Assembly: GCF_031582965.1 (NCBI RefSeq)
Contig: NZ_CP134049.1
Coordinates: 868,001 to 932,000 of the forward strand
Direction: 5' to 3'
Source: Bacillus sp. NEB1478
GTDB taxonomy: Bacteria > Bacillota > Bacilli > Bacillales > Fictibacillaceae
Length of the DNA stretch: 64,000 nucleotides
The notes under the pieces are model-generated. The model did no database searches, had not been told where the DNA came from, and was given only the letters and a program-made list of their open reading frames with translations. Positions 26,838-34,838 of the stretch are shown one piece after another (positions within the stretch are counted from its first letter, which is position 1; each line of letters begins with the position of its first letter). A program made the position numbers and the translations under genes.

Positions 26838-26957
26838 TTGGTTGAACTTTTGCAGAAGAAATGACCCTACCCTCAGACAAGTTTTCTTCAAAAAGAGGTT
26901 TAAACTCCCGATGATTGGGCGGAGAATATACCATCAAATCATCAGGAGGTTTTATTT

Positions 26958-27536
26958 TTGAAAAAGTGGCTGCACATTATATTTATCATTTTGCTTGCGT
27001 TAGCTCTTTCGGCTTGCGGAAACAAGAGCAAGCATAAAGATCATGAAATGAAGGAATCAAAAGCTGCATCTAGCAAAGCTAGAACAGGAACTGTTGTTGT
27101 AAATTTAATCAATACGAATGGCGACAAAGCTGGGGAAGCCACGTTAACTCAAACAGCTGATGGGGTTAAAATTGGAGTGAACGCCACTGGTGTAAAACCG
27201 GGGAAACACGGCATACATTTTCATGAAAAAGCCATATGTACCCCTCCGGATTTTAAATCTTCTGGAAGTCATTTTAACGTAACGAATAAACAGCATGGTT
27301 TTTTAAATCCAAAAGGGCCACATGTCGGCGATATTGAGAATATAACAGCCAACAAAAGCGGTGTCATACATGGAGAAGTAATCTCTGCAATGGTAACGCT
27401 TGAAGCAGGTAAGTCGAATTCACTTTACAACAACGGCGGTACCGCACTTGTGATACACGATCAAGAAGATGATTACAAAACAGATCCTGCAGGGAATTCT
27501 GGAGACAGAGTACTCTGTGGAGTTATTAAGAAATAA
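26958..27536 (+). CDS. sodC: Cu,Zn superoxide dismutase lipoprotein
   Basis: 192-aa lipoprotein (TTG start behind AGGAGG; lipobox LSAC, Cys20). The SOD fold spans about 44-191. All metal ligands are found by motif and spacing: Cu His87 and His89 (IHFHE), bridging His105 (GSHFN), Zn His113, His122 and Asp125 (PHVGD), Cu His167 (VIHDQ); Cys94/Cys187 for the disulfide and Arg184 near the copper. B. subtilis YojM is known to lack two Cu ligands, so this homologue looks more like an active dismutase. It would protect the outer membrane face. Confidence 0.9.
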   Translation: MKKWLHIIFIILLALALSACGNKSKHKDHEMKESKAASSKARTGTVVVNLINTNGDKAGEATLTQTADGVKIGVNATGVKPGKHGIHFHEKAICTPPDFKSSGSHFNVTNKQHGFLNPKGPHVGDIENITANKSGVIHGEVISAMVTLEAGKSNSLYNNGGTALVIHDQEDDYKTDPAGNSGDRVLCGVIKK

Positions 27537-27540
27537 AAAA

Positions 27541-27587
27541 GACGCTGGCGCGATGTCAATCTATGACATTTTAGCCAGCTTTTTTTA
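27541..27587 (+). terminator. Terminator of sodC
   Basis: GCTGGC / GCCAGC outer stem with an inner ATGTCA / TGACAT stem, then a T-run. Confidence 0.75.
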
Positions 27588-27695
27588 TTTCACTTACCTG
27601 CTTATAAAGCCCGCCGTTTTATATGCGAAAGCTGTTTGCAGCAGTAATCTTACCAAGTTGTAAAATATATCCTCGAACAAAAAACCTATCTTGTA

Positions 27696-27721
27696 GTTTA
27701 AACAAAACTTTCAGTGGGAAA
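27696..27721 (+). promoter_or_regulatory. Possible SigB promoter of the CmpX-like gene
   Basis: GTTTAA, 14 bases, GGGAAA: full -35 and close -10 match to the general-stress consensus GTTTAA-N13-15-GGGWAW, 50 bases before the start codon. Confidence 0.45.
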
Positions 27722-27771
27722 GTACCCAAATGAGACATCATTTATATTACGTATTAAAAAGGAGGAAGAAA

Positions 27772-29526
27772 ATGTACGATTACAACACAGTAACAGATTC
27801 TTGGATGGCATACCTCGGTAGATTACCTGATTTATTACTCGCAATTCTTGTCCTCTTAATTGGGTGGCTAATCGCCTCGCTAGTTGCAAAAGCGGTAAAA
27901 AGTGCACTTCATAAAACTGACTTTGACAATAAGATAGCACGATGGATGAGACCAGATACAGACCAAGACAGGATCGAACAGAGATCCACTAAATATTCAC
28001 CGGAAGAGATCGTAAGTAAAGTGGTGTTCTGGATCTTAATGGCTGTTGCCATTGTAATGTTCTTGAATATGCTTAGTCTTCCTTATGTTGCACAGCCCCT
28101 TTCAAATGCACTGGGAGTTATCGCTGCTGCAATTCCAAATATTTTAAAAGCTGTACTTATTGCAGCTGTAGCTTGGCTGATCGCATCAGTACTAGCTATG
28201 TTGATCAGAAAAGTAGGACGTAATAAGGGCTTTCAAAGCTTGTTGTATCGTTTTAGATTAACGAGTAATCAAGTTCATGCTGATAAAGCAGTTCAATCTG
28301 CTGCAAAAGCAGTATTTTATCTGACGCTATTACTTTTCTTGCCTGCTGTTCTTTCGGCATTAGGCATCGACGCAATCTCTAAGCCACTTGAAGGGATGCT
28401 AAATGGATTCTTTGCCTTTATCCCGAAACTTCTTGGCGCAGCTATTATTCTATTTGTAGGATGGCTTGTGGCGAAGATTGTAAAAGAGATTCTCGTAAAC
28501 TTCTTGCAGAGTATTGGAACAGATCGACTTGCTTCAAAATTAGGTGCGGAAAGAGCGCTTGATAAGACATCGCTTTCACAATTAATCGGTACAATTGTTT
28601 ATGTGTTCATCCTAATACCGGTTGTGATTTCGGCTCTTGAAACATTAGACATACATGGGATTTCAGGGCCTGCTGTAGGAATGCTGGGCCGTATTATGGA
28701 TATGATTCCGAACATTATCGTTGCGATTATCCTTGTTGCAGCAGGATTATGGGTCGGAAAATGGGTAAAGCATGCAGTTACTTCATTATTAGAACGTATT
28801 GGGTTTAACGGTATTTTTTATAAAATGGGACTCGGTTCTCTTCATAAGAGCAGCCAAACCCTAACCATTTCAGAAATAATTGGTTACGCAGCTCAAGTTG
28901 TTGTAGTTCTGTTGTTTACGATTGAAGCATTACACCTCGTGAATCTTGAAAGTTTAGTAAGTATATTAACAGTCGTTCTAGCATATATCCCGATGGTGTT
29001 AACTGCTGTTCTGATTTTAGGGATTGGATTTTACGCAGGGGATCTAGTAAAACGTGTTGTAATGAGCATGGTAAAACAAGAAACAGAAAGCAAACTATTA
29101 GGCAATATCGCAAAATATACAATTATTACGTTAGCTTTCTTCATGGCACTTGATCAGTTAGGTGTTGCAAAAACAATTGTAAATGCTGCGTTCATCTTAG
29201 TATTAGGCGGGTTTACAATTGCTTTCGGTCTAGCCTTTGGACTAGGCGGCAGAGAAACAGCTGCACGAACACTGAATAAATTGAGCAGAAGAATGGAACA
29301 GACGACGATTCAGAGCCCTGATCCCGCTGAATGGAAGGATAAAACAAAACTAGCGGACTTCAGTACGGGGCGTTCGAAGGAACAAAGTTCTAAAGAATCA
29401 ACATCTGATCTTGATTTAGACAAACCACATACGATTGCTCGTGACCGACAATTTAATCATCTTAATAAACCAAGCGAAGAGTTTGGCATAAATGATCAAG
29501 ATGATCCTAAACGAAACGATTATTAA
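27772..29526 (+). CDS. CmpX-like mechanosensitive ion channel family protein
   Basis: 584-aa integral membrane protein with about ten helices arranged as repeated pairs ending in the conserved pattern IGWLIAS/VGWLVAK/GLWVGKWVK, the TM-helix repeat of CmpX/MscS-superfamily proteins. The last repeat runs into the MscS-like segment VLGGFTIAFGLAFGLGGRET. A hydrophilic tail of about 80 residues follows. Expected role: osmotic or envelope stress relief. The ATG at 27772 has AAAAAGGAGGAAG in front. Its terminator is separated from the stop codon by a MITE. Confidence 0.85.
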   Translation: MYDYNTVTDSWMAYLGRLPDLLLAILVLLIGWLIASLVAKAVKSALHKTDFDNKIARWMRPDTDQDRIEQRSTKYSPEEIVSKVVFWILMAVAIVMFLNMLSLPYVAQPLSNALGVIAAAIPNILKAVLIAAVAWLIASVLAMLIRKVGRNKGFQSLLYRFRLTSNQVHADKAVQSAAKAVFYLTLLLFLPAVLSALGIDAISKPLEGMLNGFFAFIPKLLGAAIILFVGWLVAKIVKEILVNFLQSIGTDRLASKLGAERALDKTSLSQLIGTIVYVFILIPVVISALETLDIHGISGPAVGMLGRIMDMIPNIIVAIILVAAGLWVGKWVKHAVTSLLERIGFNGIFYKMGLGSLHKSSQTLTISEIIGYAAQVVVVLLFTIEALHLVNLESLVSILTVVLAYIPMVLTAVLILGIGFYAGDLVKRVVMSMVKQETESKLLGNIAKYTIITLAFFMALDQLGVAKTIVNAAFILVLGGFTIAFGLAFGLGGRETAARTLNKLSRRMEQTTIQSPDPAEWKDKTKLADFSTGRSKEQSSKESTSDLDLDKPHTIARDRQFNHLNKPSEEFGINDQDDPKRNDY

Positions 29527-29531
29527 AAAAA

Positions 29532-29709
29532 TAGGCTCTGTTAAACATCGCTGTTGAAATGGCAAAAAAAATCTGCGACACTCCATCGGAAAAGCGGGCT
29601 GCCGAGACCCCGCAGGAGGTACGACGAGAAGGCTTGGCGGTTCGTCCGCGGAAAGGGAATGGATTTTCTGACTTCCAGGGATTATCAACACTATCAATTA
29701 ACAGAGCAA
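29532..29709. mobile_element. MITE-like element, 178 bp, with 8-bp target duplication
   Basis: Ends GGCTCTGTTAA and, inverted, TTAACAGAGC(A); both sides are flanked by AAAAAATA. The interior carries GAGACCCCGCAGGAGG and GTCCGCGGAAAG, as in the 55.9-kb element read in reverse. It codes for nothing. The inverted ends and target duplication support transposition in trans. Confidence 0.7.
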
Positions 29710-29718
29710 AAAAATAAG

Positions 29719-29760
29719 AAAAAGAATAATGGGCTTTGAACAAGTCCATTATTCTTTTTT
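29719..29760 (+). terminator. Terminator of the CmpX-like gene, displaced by the MITE
   Basis: AAAAAGAATAATGG / CCATTATTCTTTTT stem with a 13-base loop and T-run. Removing the MITE and one target copy would put this hairpin directly after the stop codon at 29526. Confidence 0.8.
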
Positions 29761-29832
29761 CTGTTTATCTTTCTCGATGTATAGAAAGAATTAATCAAGG
29801 AAAAGGTGATAAAAAACAGGAGAGGATTATGA

Positions 29833-30564
29833 ATGATGCTGCAAGCTGCCTTATGGGGAGGAATAGCCGGATCTGCTGTACTGCTCGGATCATTTACAGG
29901 GATCGCCTTCCGGATTCCAAGAAAATGGACGGCTTGGATTATGGCTTTTGGTACAGGGATATTGATTGGTGCTGTATCTTTTGAACTTTTATTAGAAGCA
30001 GTTAAGCAAAGTGACTTAAAAGTAACATCGACAGGGTTTATACTAGGTGCGGCCGTGTTTACTATCATTAACGCAATCCTCGCTAAAAAAGGCGGGCACG
30101 AAAGAAAAAAATCGACCTCAAAAAAAACAAAAAGTGCAGGAGTCGCTATATTCTTCGGTACACTATTAGACGCAATACCAGAATCCATTTTAATTGGAGC
30201 GAGCTTAATCGACCAAAGTGAGGTAAGCTGGCTGCTGGTTATTGCCATCTTTTTAAGCAATTTTCCGGAAGGTCTATCAAGTTCAATTGGTTTATTAAAA
30301 GAAGGCTTCTCAAAACAAAAGATTATAGGAATGTGGATTGCTGTCTTTATTTTATCAACGATAGCAGCAGCACTCGGTTTTCTGTTTTTAGAACAGGCTT
30401 CTGATTCTTTTCTTTCCATGATTGGCGCATTTGCAGGTGGAGGAATCATGGCAATGGTTTCCTCAACCATGCTGCCAGAGGCACATGAGGATGCAGGCGC
30501 AGCCGTAGGATTGATTACTTCATTGGGCTTATTAAGCTCATTAGTGCTTACTCATTTTTCTTAA
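29833..30564 (+). CDS. ZIP-family metal transporter
   Basis: 243-aa protein with about eight helices. The two ZIP metal motifs are present: TLLDAIPESILIG (helix IV type) and LSNFPEGLSSS (helix V type), and a Lys/Ser-rich loop HERKKSTSKKTK between them. ZupT-like divalent cation uptake (Zn, Fe or Mn) is likely, although direction and metal cannot be read from sequence. AGGAG sits about 9 bases before the ATG at 29833. Confidence 0.85.
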   Translation: MMLQAALWGGIAGSAVLLGSFTGIAFRIPRKWTAWIMAFGTGILIGAVSFELLLEAVKQSDLKVTSTGFILGAAVFTIINAILAKKGGHERKKSTSKKTKSAGVAIFFGTLLDAIPESILIGASLIDQSEVSWLLVIAIFLSNFPEGLSSSIGLLKEGFSKQKIIGMWIAVFILSTIAAALGFLFLEQASDSFLSMIGAFAGGGIMAMVSSTMLPEAHEDAGAAVGLITSLGLLSSLVLTHFS

Positions 30565-30582
30565 ATGGGTAAAGCAAAAAAA

Positions 30583-30626
30583 GAGGGGTCTGTCCCGGGA
30601 CAGACCCGGGTCAGACCCCTTCTTTA
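30583..30626. repeat. REP-like palindrome, copy 1
   Basis: A compound palindrome: GGGTCTGTCCC / GGGACAGACCC and an outer GGGGTCTG / CAGACCCC pairing. Bases 30597-30619 recur identically at 41572-41594. It may also act as the terminator of the ZIP gene. Confidence 0.7.
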
Positions 30627-30635
30627 TAGAGAACA

Positions 30636-30673
30636 AAAAACCCAAAAGATACCTCGGTATCTTTTGGGTTTTT
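30636..30673. terminator. Bidirectional terminator
   Basis: Perfect 18-bp stem AAAAACCCAAAAGATACC / GGTATCTTTTGGGTTTTT with a 2-base loop, between convergent genes. Confidence 0.85.
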
Positions 30674-30683
30674 ATCTTACTTA

Positions 30684-31358
30684 CTAGGGCAGATGAATCG
30701 TTTTTATATGCTGTACATTAATAAAAACGGTTTCATTTCTGCCGACTGTCAATTGAATTTGATTGTTTTCAATTTTAACTAGTTTACCGATTCGATTTGA
30801 ATCTTTGCCTAGATCAAAGATGACAAGCTTTCCTTCATATTTTTTGCACTGTTCTGTGAAAGTTCTCGCCATTGGAACATGAAAGGGAAGCAGTGGCAAT
30901 TCCTCATTCGAGAGGTCATAGGGCCGTTCACTGTCTTCATAGGGGGTGAGCCATTTTAAGTGGTGCAGTGGAATCAGCATCATTTTGTAAACAGGCGAGT
31001 AAAAAATGAAATAATCATTCAAAATATTTGTGATATAGCCATGAATGGATAGATTGCTTGTGATAAATATCTCTGAAAACAAGCCCTTTGCATTCATTAA
31101 GACTTTTCTTAGAGATAAGGTTTCTTCATCGGAAGCAATCGGTATACTGTCCGGTCTGCTAATCTCCATCTCAATATCATAACAATGATTGATAGATTGA
31201 ATGTGTAGTTTAGGCAAATATATATATCTTTCACCATTAAACAGCACAACAATATCAGAACCATAATCAATGAGCATGCCTGTAATCGCTTTACTTCCTT
31301 TATTACCGCTGACGGAAAGCTTGACTGTCTTTCCTATTAATTGATTAAAAATACTCAA
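30684..31358 (-). CDS. CotB-like/DUF2642-type spore coat protein
   Basis: 224-aa hydrophilic protein. Three Sm-like beta segments of the CotB/DUF2642 type are visible: VKLSVSGNKGSKAITGMLID with YIYLPKLHIQSI, then IHGYITNILNDYFIFYSPVY with MLIPLHHLKWL, and a C-terminal IGKLVKIENNQIQLTVG with VFINVQHIKTI. It lacks the Ser/Lys tail of CotB. TTG start at 31358 behind AAGGAGG; 12 bases after the ArsB-like gene, so probably one operon. The coat location is inferred. Confidence 0.65.
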   Translation of the reverse strand: MSIFNQLIGKTVKLSVSGNKGSKAITGMLIDYGSDIVVLFNGERYIYLPKLHIQSINHCYDIEMEISRPDSIPIASDEETLSLRKVLMNAKGLFSEIFITSNLSIHGYITNILNDYFIFYSPVYKMMLIPLHHLKWLTPYEDSERPYDLSNEELPLLPFHVPMARTFTEQCKKYEGKLVIFDLGKDSNRIGKLVKIENNQIQLTVGRNETVFINVQHIKTIHLP

Positions 31359-31370
31359 AAACTATCCTCC

Positions 31371-32729
31371 TTAAGACTGGAATATCCATTGTGTCCAAAA
31401 ATATAAGCTTATTAAACTGATGATTAATCCAATCGGAATTACAAAAATGGTTGCTTTAAAATAAGTTTTCCAGCTGATTGGAACTCCATTCTCTCTTAGA
31501 ATGTATATCCATAGCATGGTGGCTAATGTTCCAATCGGTGTTAATAGTGCACCGATATCGCTGCCTAAAATCGTAGCTAAATACGAAACTTGCAACAGAT
31601 GAGGATCTAAATTCATCTCTGTAAGTGTTAGCGTTCCAACCATAATGGCAGGCAGATTATTGAATATATTCGACATGACCGTCAGCAAAGTACCCATCGT
31701 AACAATAGCAGCCATATTTCCAAAATGAATAAAATCAGTTAAATACTTCACGATTAAAGAAGTAAGCCCGATATTTTGTAATCCGAAAATCAGAACATAC
31801 ATACTAAAAGCAAAAAGCAAAATATGCCAAGGTGTGTTCTTGATCACATCAAGAACACCGACTTGTGTTCTATACCAGCGAACGAAAATTAAGGTGACTG
31901 CACCGACAATGGCGACCCATTCCATAGGAATGCCAAACGGTGCCAAGATAAAGAATGTTAATCTTGTTACGATCACAATGATGATACAGACTTTAAACAT
32001 CCACCAATCTACTTTTAAACGTTTTTGGACGGATAATGGATGTGGAATAACCCGGGAGGATTTTTGATAGTTCATTTCGGTGAAATATGCTGGCGGCAAT
32101 TTCTTTGGAATGGCTTTTTTGAAATACAGGAACAGAAGTGTAACGATTACGATAATACCAATCATAGCCGGTACGAACATGAGCGTGACGTAACTGTTAA
32201 TATCGAGCCCAACAATTTTTAGTGCTATTAGATTTGCAATGTTACTTATGGCGATTGGTGCACTTGAAGCAGTAGCAGTAATGGCTCCCGGAAGTAAAAA
32301 TGCTATTTTTTGATGTGGTTTTAATTGGAGCATATTCAGTGTTTTGATGATAATTGGTGTTGTTATGAGGATACTTCCGTCATTGTTAAAAAATAATGTC
32401 ATCAAATAGCACAATAGATTGATATATAGAAAAAGAATTACACCAGAGTTCTTTGTCCGTTTTACAAGATTATAAGCCACAAAATTGAAAAAACCGATGC
32501 TTTCTAACACGATGGACATTACGATCGTGGATAATATGGTAATAGCAGCGCCACTGACCATATGGAAAATATTGAATAAGTCAGAAACTTGTACAATTCC
32601 TAAAAAAACAAATAAAAAGGCGCCTATACTTGTGGGAATAGTTTCGTTTAGGCGCCATGGATTCCATACAATGAAGAAAATCGTCAGTGCGAAAATCGTT
32701 ATTGTGAGTATAATTTGAAGATCATGCAT
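31371..32729 (-). CDS. ArsB/NhaD-superfamily transporter
   Basis: 452-aa integral membrane protein with 11-12 helices of the ion-transporter superfamily. Characteristic half-repeats: FFNNDGSILITTPIIIKTLN and MSNIFNNLPAIMVGTLTL, and GSDIGALLTPIGTLATMLWI. Family members export arsenite/antimonite or exchange Na+/H+ or organic anions. No ars regulator or reductase gene is adjacent, so arsenite is not assured. The ATG at 32729 gives MHDLQIILTI and lies inside the end of the preceding small gene (8-base overlap). Confidence 0.82.
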   Translation of the reverse strand: MHDLQIILTITIFALTIFFIVWNPWRLNETIPTSIGAFLFVFLGIVQVSDLFNIFHMVSGAAITILSTIVMSIVLESIGFFNFVAYNLVKRTKNSGVILFLYINLLCYLMTLFFNNDGSILITTPIIIKTLNMLQLKPHQKIAFLLPGAITATASSAPIAISNIANLIALKIVGLDINSYVTLMFVPAMIGIIVIVTLLFLYFKKAIPKKLPPAYFTEMNYQKSSRVIPHPLSVQKRLKVDWWMFKVCIIIVIVTRLTFFILAPFGIPMEWVAIVGAVTLIFVRWYRTQVGVLDVIKNTPWHILLFAFSMYVLIFGLQNIGLTSLIVKYLTDFIHFGNMAAIVTMGTLLTVMSNIFNNLPAIMVGTLTLTEMNLDPHLLQVSYLATILGSDIGALLTPIGTLATMLWIYILRENGVPISWKTYFKATIFVIPIGLIISLISLYFWTQWIFQS

Positions 32730-32880
32730 TAGGATTTGCCTCTTTTTGCAGCACAGGGACAGATGGGATGTAAATATATTGATCTGGAGTTTGTATGCTT
32801 GGTTGGCGTTGAGGCTCATCTGGTTTTATGATCAAATAAAGTAGAAACCCTTGTGAAATCATGAATAACGTAAAAAACAA
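32722..32880 (-). CDS. Small single-span membrane protein
   Basis: 52-aa protein: one helix (FFTLFMISQGFLLYLII) and a Pro/Gln-rich tail (PDEPQRQPSIQTPDQYIYIP). I do not recognise a family. The TTG start at 32880 has an excellent AAGGAGGT seven bases upstream, and its stop overlaps the start of the ArsB-like gene, so translation is coupled. It might be an accessory subunit of the transporter. Confidence 0.65.
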   Translation of the reverse strand: MFFTLFMISQGFLLYLIIKPDEPQRQPSIQTPDQYIYIPSVPVLQKEANPNA

Positions 32881-32910
32881 TCTTTTACCTCCTTGCCTGT
32901 AACAAAGCAT

Positions 32911-32946
32911 GTAATGTCCTGTTTTTTAGAAAAAACAGGACATTAC
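32911..32946. terminator. Perfect 17-bp hairpin downstream of cotB
   Basis: GTAATGTCCTGTTTTTT and its exact complement are separated by two bases. For the minus-strand cotB transcript this may act as a terminator, although no T-run follows the stem; alternatively it is an RNA-stabilising or protein-binding hairpin. Confidence 0.55.
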
Positions 32947-32953
32947 TTTCTTA

Positions 32954-33736
32954 TTACAGTTTGAACCAGCCTTTTTGATCCAGGTCAGACAAACTACCTG
33001 GAACTTCTTCGTTCCATTTTTCTTTCTTTTTCTTTTTCTTCTGTTTTTTCCAATGCTCAGATGAAGAAGATGAAGATGAAGAAGAAGATGATGACTCGTG
33101 CTTATGACAAGAAGATTCTTTCTTGTGACTTGACTCACATTTTGGATTACTTGATGATGATTCGTGGCAAGATTTATCTTTTTTGCGGTGAGAAGATTCT
33201 TTTTTCTTATCCTTGCTAGAAGATTCCTTCTTACAGTGGCTGCTGCTTTCTTCATGACATCCGCCAACTTGGCTGAAGCTCTTAATATGGAAGATTGAGA
33301 TAAAAATCACTTCATCTCCTCTAATTACTTCAATCGTGTTGCAGTTTACTGCTACAAGAACGCCTTCTACGCTTTCTGGACCAGAACGATTAACTTTTAC
33401 CTTGTGGTTGATAAAGTGCCTCAACACATCGCAGAACGTATCTCTTGAGACTTTCTTAGGATTATTCCAGCAGCAAATATGATCGGCTTCAATGACAATG
33501 GCTTTTACGTGGACCAGCTGATAAAAAATGATTTCTTTATCATTTCCTCTTCCTTTGCCTTTGCCTTTACCTTTGCCTTTTCCATCGTTTGTTTCAATTG
33601 CGATGAAGTCTTGGCCTACGCAGACTAATCTGCCTACTCGAGATTCTGGACCTCCTACATTTACCCTGATCGTTTGACCCAGTAAGTTTTTTAACTCTCC
33701 AAATGAGAGAGTATTTTTTGATTTATTTCTCTTCAA
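32954..33736 (-). CDS. Spore coat protein, CotB-like
   Basis: 260-aa protein. Two repeats match the CotB pattern: VNVGGPESRVGRLVCVGQDF with EIIFYQLVHVKAI, and VNRSGPESVEGVLVAVNCNT with VIFISIFHIKSFS. Between them is a GKGKGKGKGRG run. The C-terminal 100 residues are extremely rich in Ser, Lys, His and Cys (ESSSHCKKESSS, a 12-Ser run), as in the outer-coat protein CotB whose Ser/Lys tail is modified. TTG start at 33736 behind AGGAGG. Expression by SigK is expected but I see no convincing promoter. Confidence 0.85.
   Translation of the reverse strand: MKRNKSKNTLSFGELKNLLGQTIRVNVGGPESRVGRLVCVGQDFIAIETNDGKGKGKGKGKGRGNDKEIIFYQLVHVKAIVIEADHICCWNNPKKVSRDTFCDVLRHFINHKVKVNRSGPESVEGVLVAVNCNTIEVIRGDEVIFISIFHIKSFSQVGGCHEESSSHCKKESSSKDKKKESSHRKKDKSCHESSSSNPKCESSHKKESSCHKHESSSSSSSSSSSSEHWKKQKKKKKKEKWNEEVPGSLSDLDQKGWFKL
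33546..33584. repeat. Coding hexanucleotide tandem repeat in cotB
   Basis: About six copies of CCTTTG/CCTTTA (plus strand) encode the Gly-Lys run of the CotB-like protein. Such in-frame hexamers can vary by slippage without breaking the frame. Confidence 0.7.
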
Positions 33737-33889
33737 AATATTTCCTCCTGATGATGATTTTGACTACTCTTGTCCATGCATTATATGTATCATGCTAGTG
33801 AAGAGGCATAGGCAACGAGTCTAAATTTTATAAAATGGTCAAACGTGGATTTTTTTCTCTCCTTTAAGTTTATGAAACGTAACTTTTAG

Positions 33890-33919
33890 TTCACCCGAGA
33901 GCTTTTCTATGTATATAAT
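33890..33919 (+). promoter_or_regulatory. Probable SigA promoter upstream of small ORF and pyrH-like gene
   Basis: TTCACC, 18 bases, TATAAT. The -10 is perfect; the -35 is weak. Confidence 0.4.
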
Positions 33920-33949
33920 AGTTTGAAAAGTAAAAATCGGGAGGCGATT

Positions 33950-34063
33950 ATGATGGGAAAACGGTTTGTTTATGAAACATTTCAATCAAACTTACATAAT
34001 CGTCTTTATTTTGGAAGAACAGATGGCTATTCATTGTCATTTGTTCTTTTTTTTTACATTTGA
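33950..34063 (+). CDS. Small ORF, 37 aa, upstream of the UMP-kinase-like gene
   Basis: Two ATG codons (33950 and 33953) follow CGGGAGG at good distance. The peptide starts MMGKRFVYETFQSNLHNRLY and ends with a hydrophobic LSFVLFFYI. It lies between a TATAAT promoter and the pyrH-like gene, 36 bases before the latter. I recognise no family; it may be a leader peptide or a true small protein. Confidence 0.45.
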   Translation: MMGKRFVYETFQSNLHNRLYFGRTDGYSLSFVLFFYI

Positions 34064-34099
34064 GTCGCCAAGTTTTCTTTACGATAGGGAGGAAAAAGG

Positions 34100-34834
34100 A
34101 TGCGTTATAGACGGGTACTAATAAAATTAAGCGGCGGGGCTATGGCAGGAAATCAAGGCACAGGATTTGACCATCTTTCTCTAAATCATATTGCTAAAGA
34201 AGTCTCGAAAGTGATTGCTCAAGGTATTGAAGTAGCGATTGTTGTTGGAGGAGGCAATATTTTCAGAGGGAATTTAGCTGAGTATTGGGGTATCGAAAGA
34301 GTTGAAGCGGATCAGATCGGTACACTTGGCACCGTCATTAACAGTTTGATGCTAAGAGGTGTACTTAAAAGTAAATTAAACAAGGAAGTCAGAGTCATGA
34401 GTTCAGTGCCAATAAGTGCTGTAGCTGAACCATATATCAGATTGCGGGCAGTGCACCATTTGAACAAAGGCTATGTTGTTATTTTTGCAGGAGGTAATGG
34501 CCAGCCCTACGTAACGACTGACTATCCGGCTGTACAAAGGGCTCTCGAGATGAATTGTGACGCGATTTTATGTGCAAAACAAGGTGTAGATGGGGTTTAC
34601 GACAGTGATCCAAACCATTTTAAAGAAGCTCGGAAGTATGCAACTCTCCATTATGATGAGGCGATACGAAATAATTTAAAAGTTATGGATCAATCGGCGC
34701 TTATTCTAGCGAGAGATCATGGTCTGCCGATTCATTTGTTTGATTTTAATCAAGAAGGAGCATTTTATAAAATCTGCAATGGGGAAGATATAGGGACGTT
34801 TATTAGTCATAATATTGAAACGGCACTTGTTTAA
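34100..34834 (+). CDS. Divergent UMP kinase (second PyrH-like protein)
   Basis: 244-aa amino-acid-kinase-fold protein most similar to uridylate kinase. KLSGGAMAG replaces the usual KLSGEALAG, VVGGGNIFRG is normal, ADQIGTLGTVINSL replaces ADxMGMLATVINAL, and the UMP loop is AGGNGQPYVTTDYPA instead of AAGTGNPYFTTDTAA. The housekeeping pyrH is normally found in the tsf-pyrH-frr cluster, which is not here, so this is probably a paralogue with altered substrate or regulation. GGGAGG precedes the ATG. Confidence 0.82.
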   Translation: MRYRRVLIKLSGGAMAGNQGTGFDHLSLNHIAKEVSKVIAQGIEVAIVVGGGNIFRGNLAEYWGIERVEADQIGTLGTVINSLMLRGVLKSKLNKEVRVMSSVPISAVAEPYIRLRAVHHLNKGYVVIFAGGNGQPYVTTDYPAVQRALEMNCDAILCAKQGVDGVYDSDPNHFKEARKYATLHYDEAIRNNLKVMDQSALILARDHGLPIHLFDFNQEGAFYKICNGEDIGTFISHNIETALV

Positions 34835-34838
34835 GGGG

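Noticed and set aside
29694-30470. A 258-codon open frame on the minus strand opposite the ZIP transporter gene.
   Set aside because: It is the antisense of a clear ZIP-family gene, has a low-complexity composition and no ribosome binding site.
32926-33267. 113-codon Lys/Leu/His-rich frame overlapping cotB.
   Set aside because: It is the out-of-frame shadow of the repetitive Ser/Lys-coding tail of the CotB-like gene.
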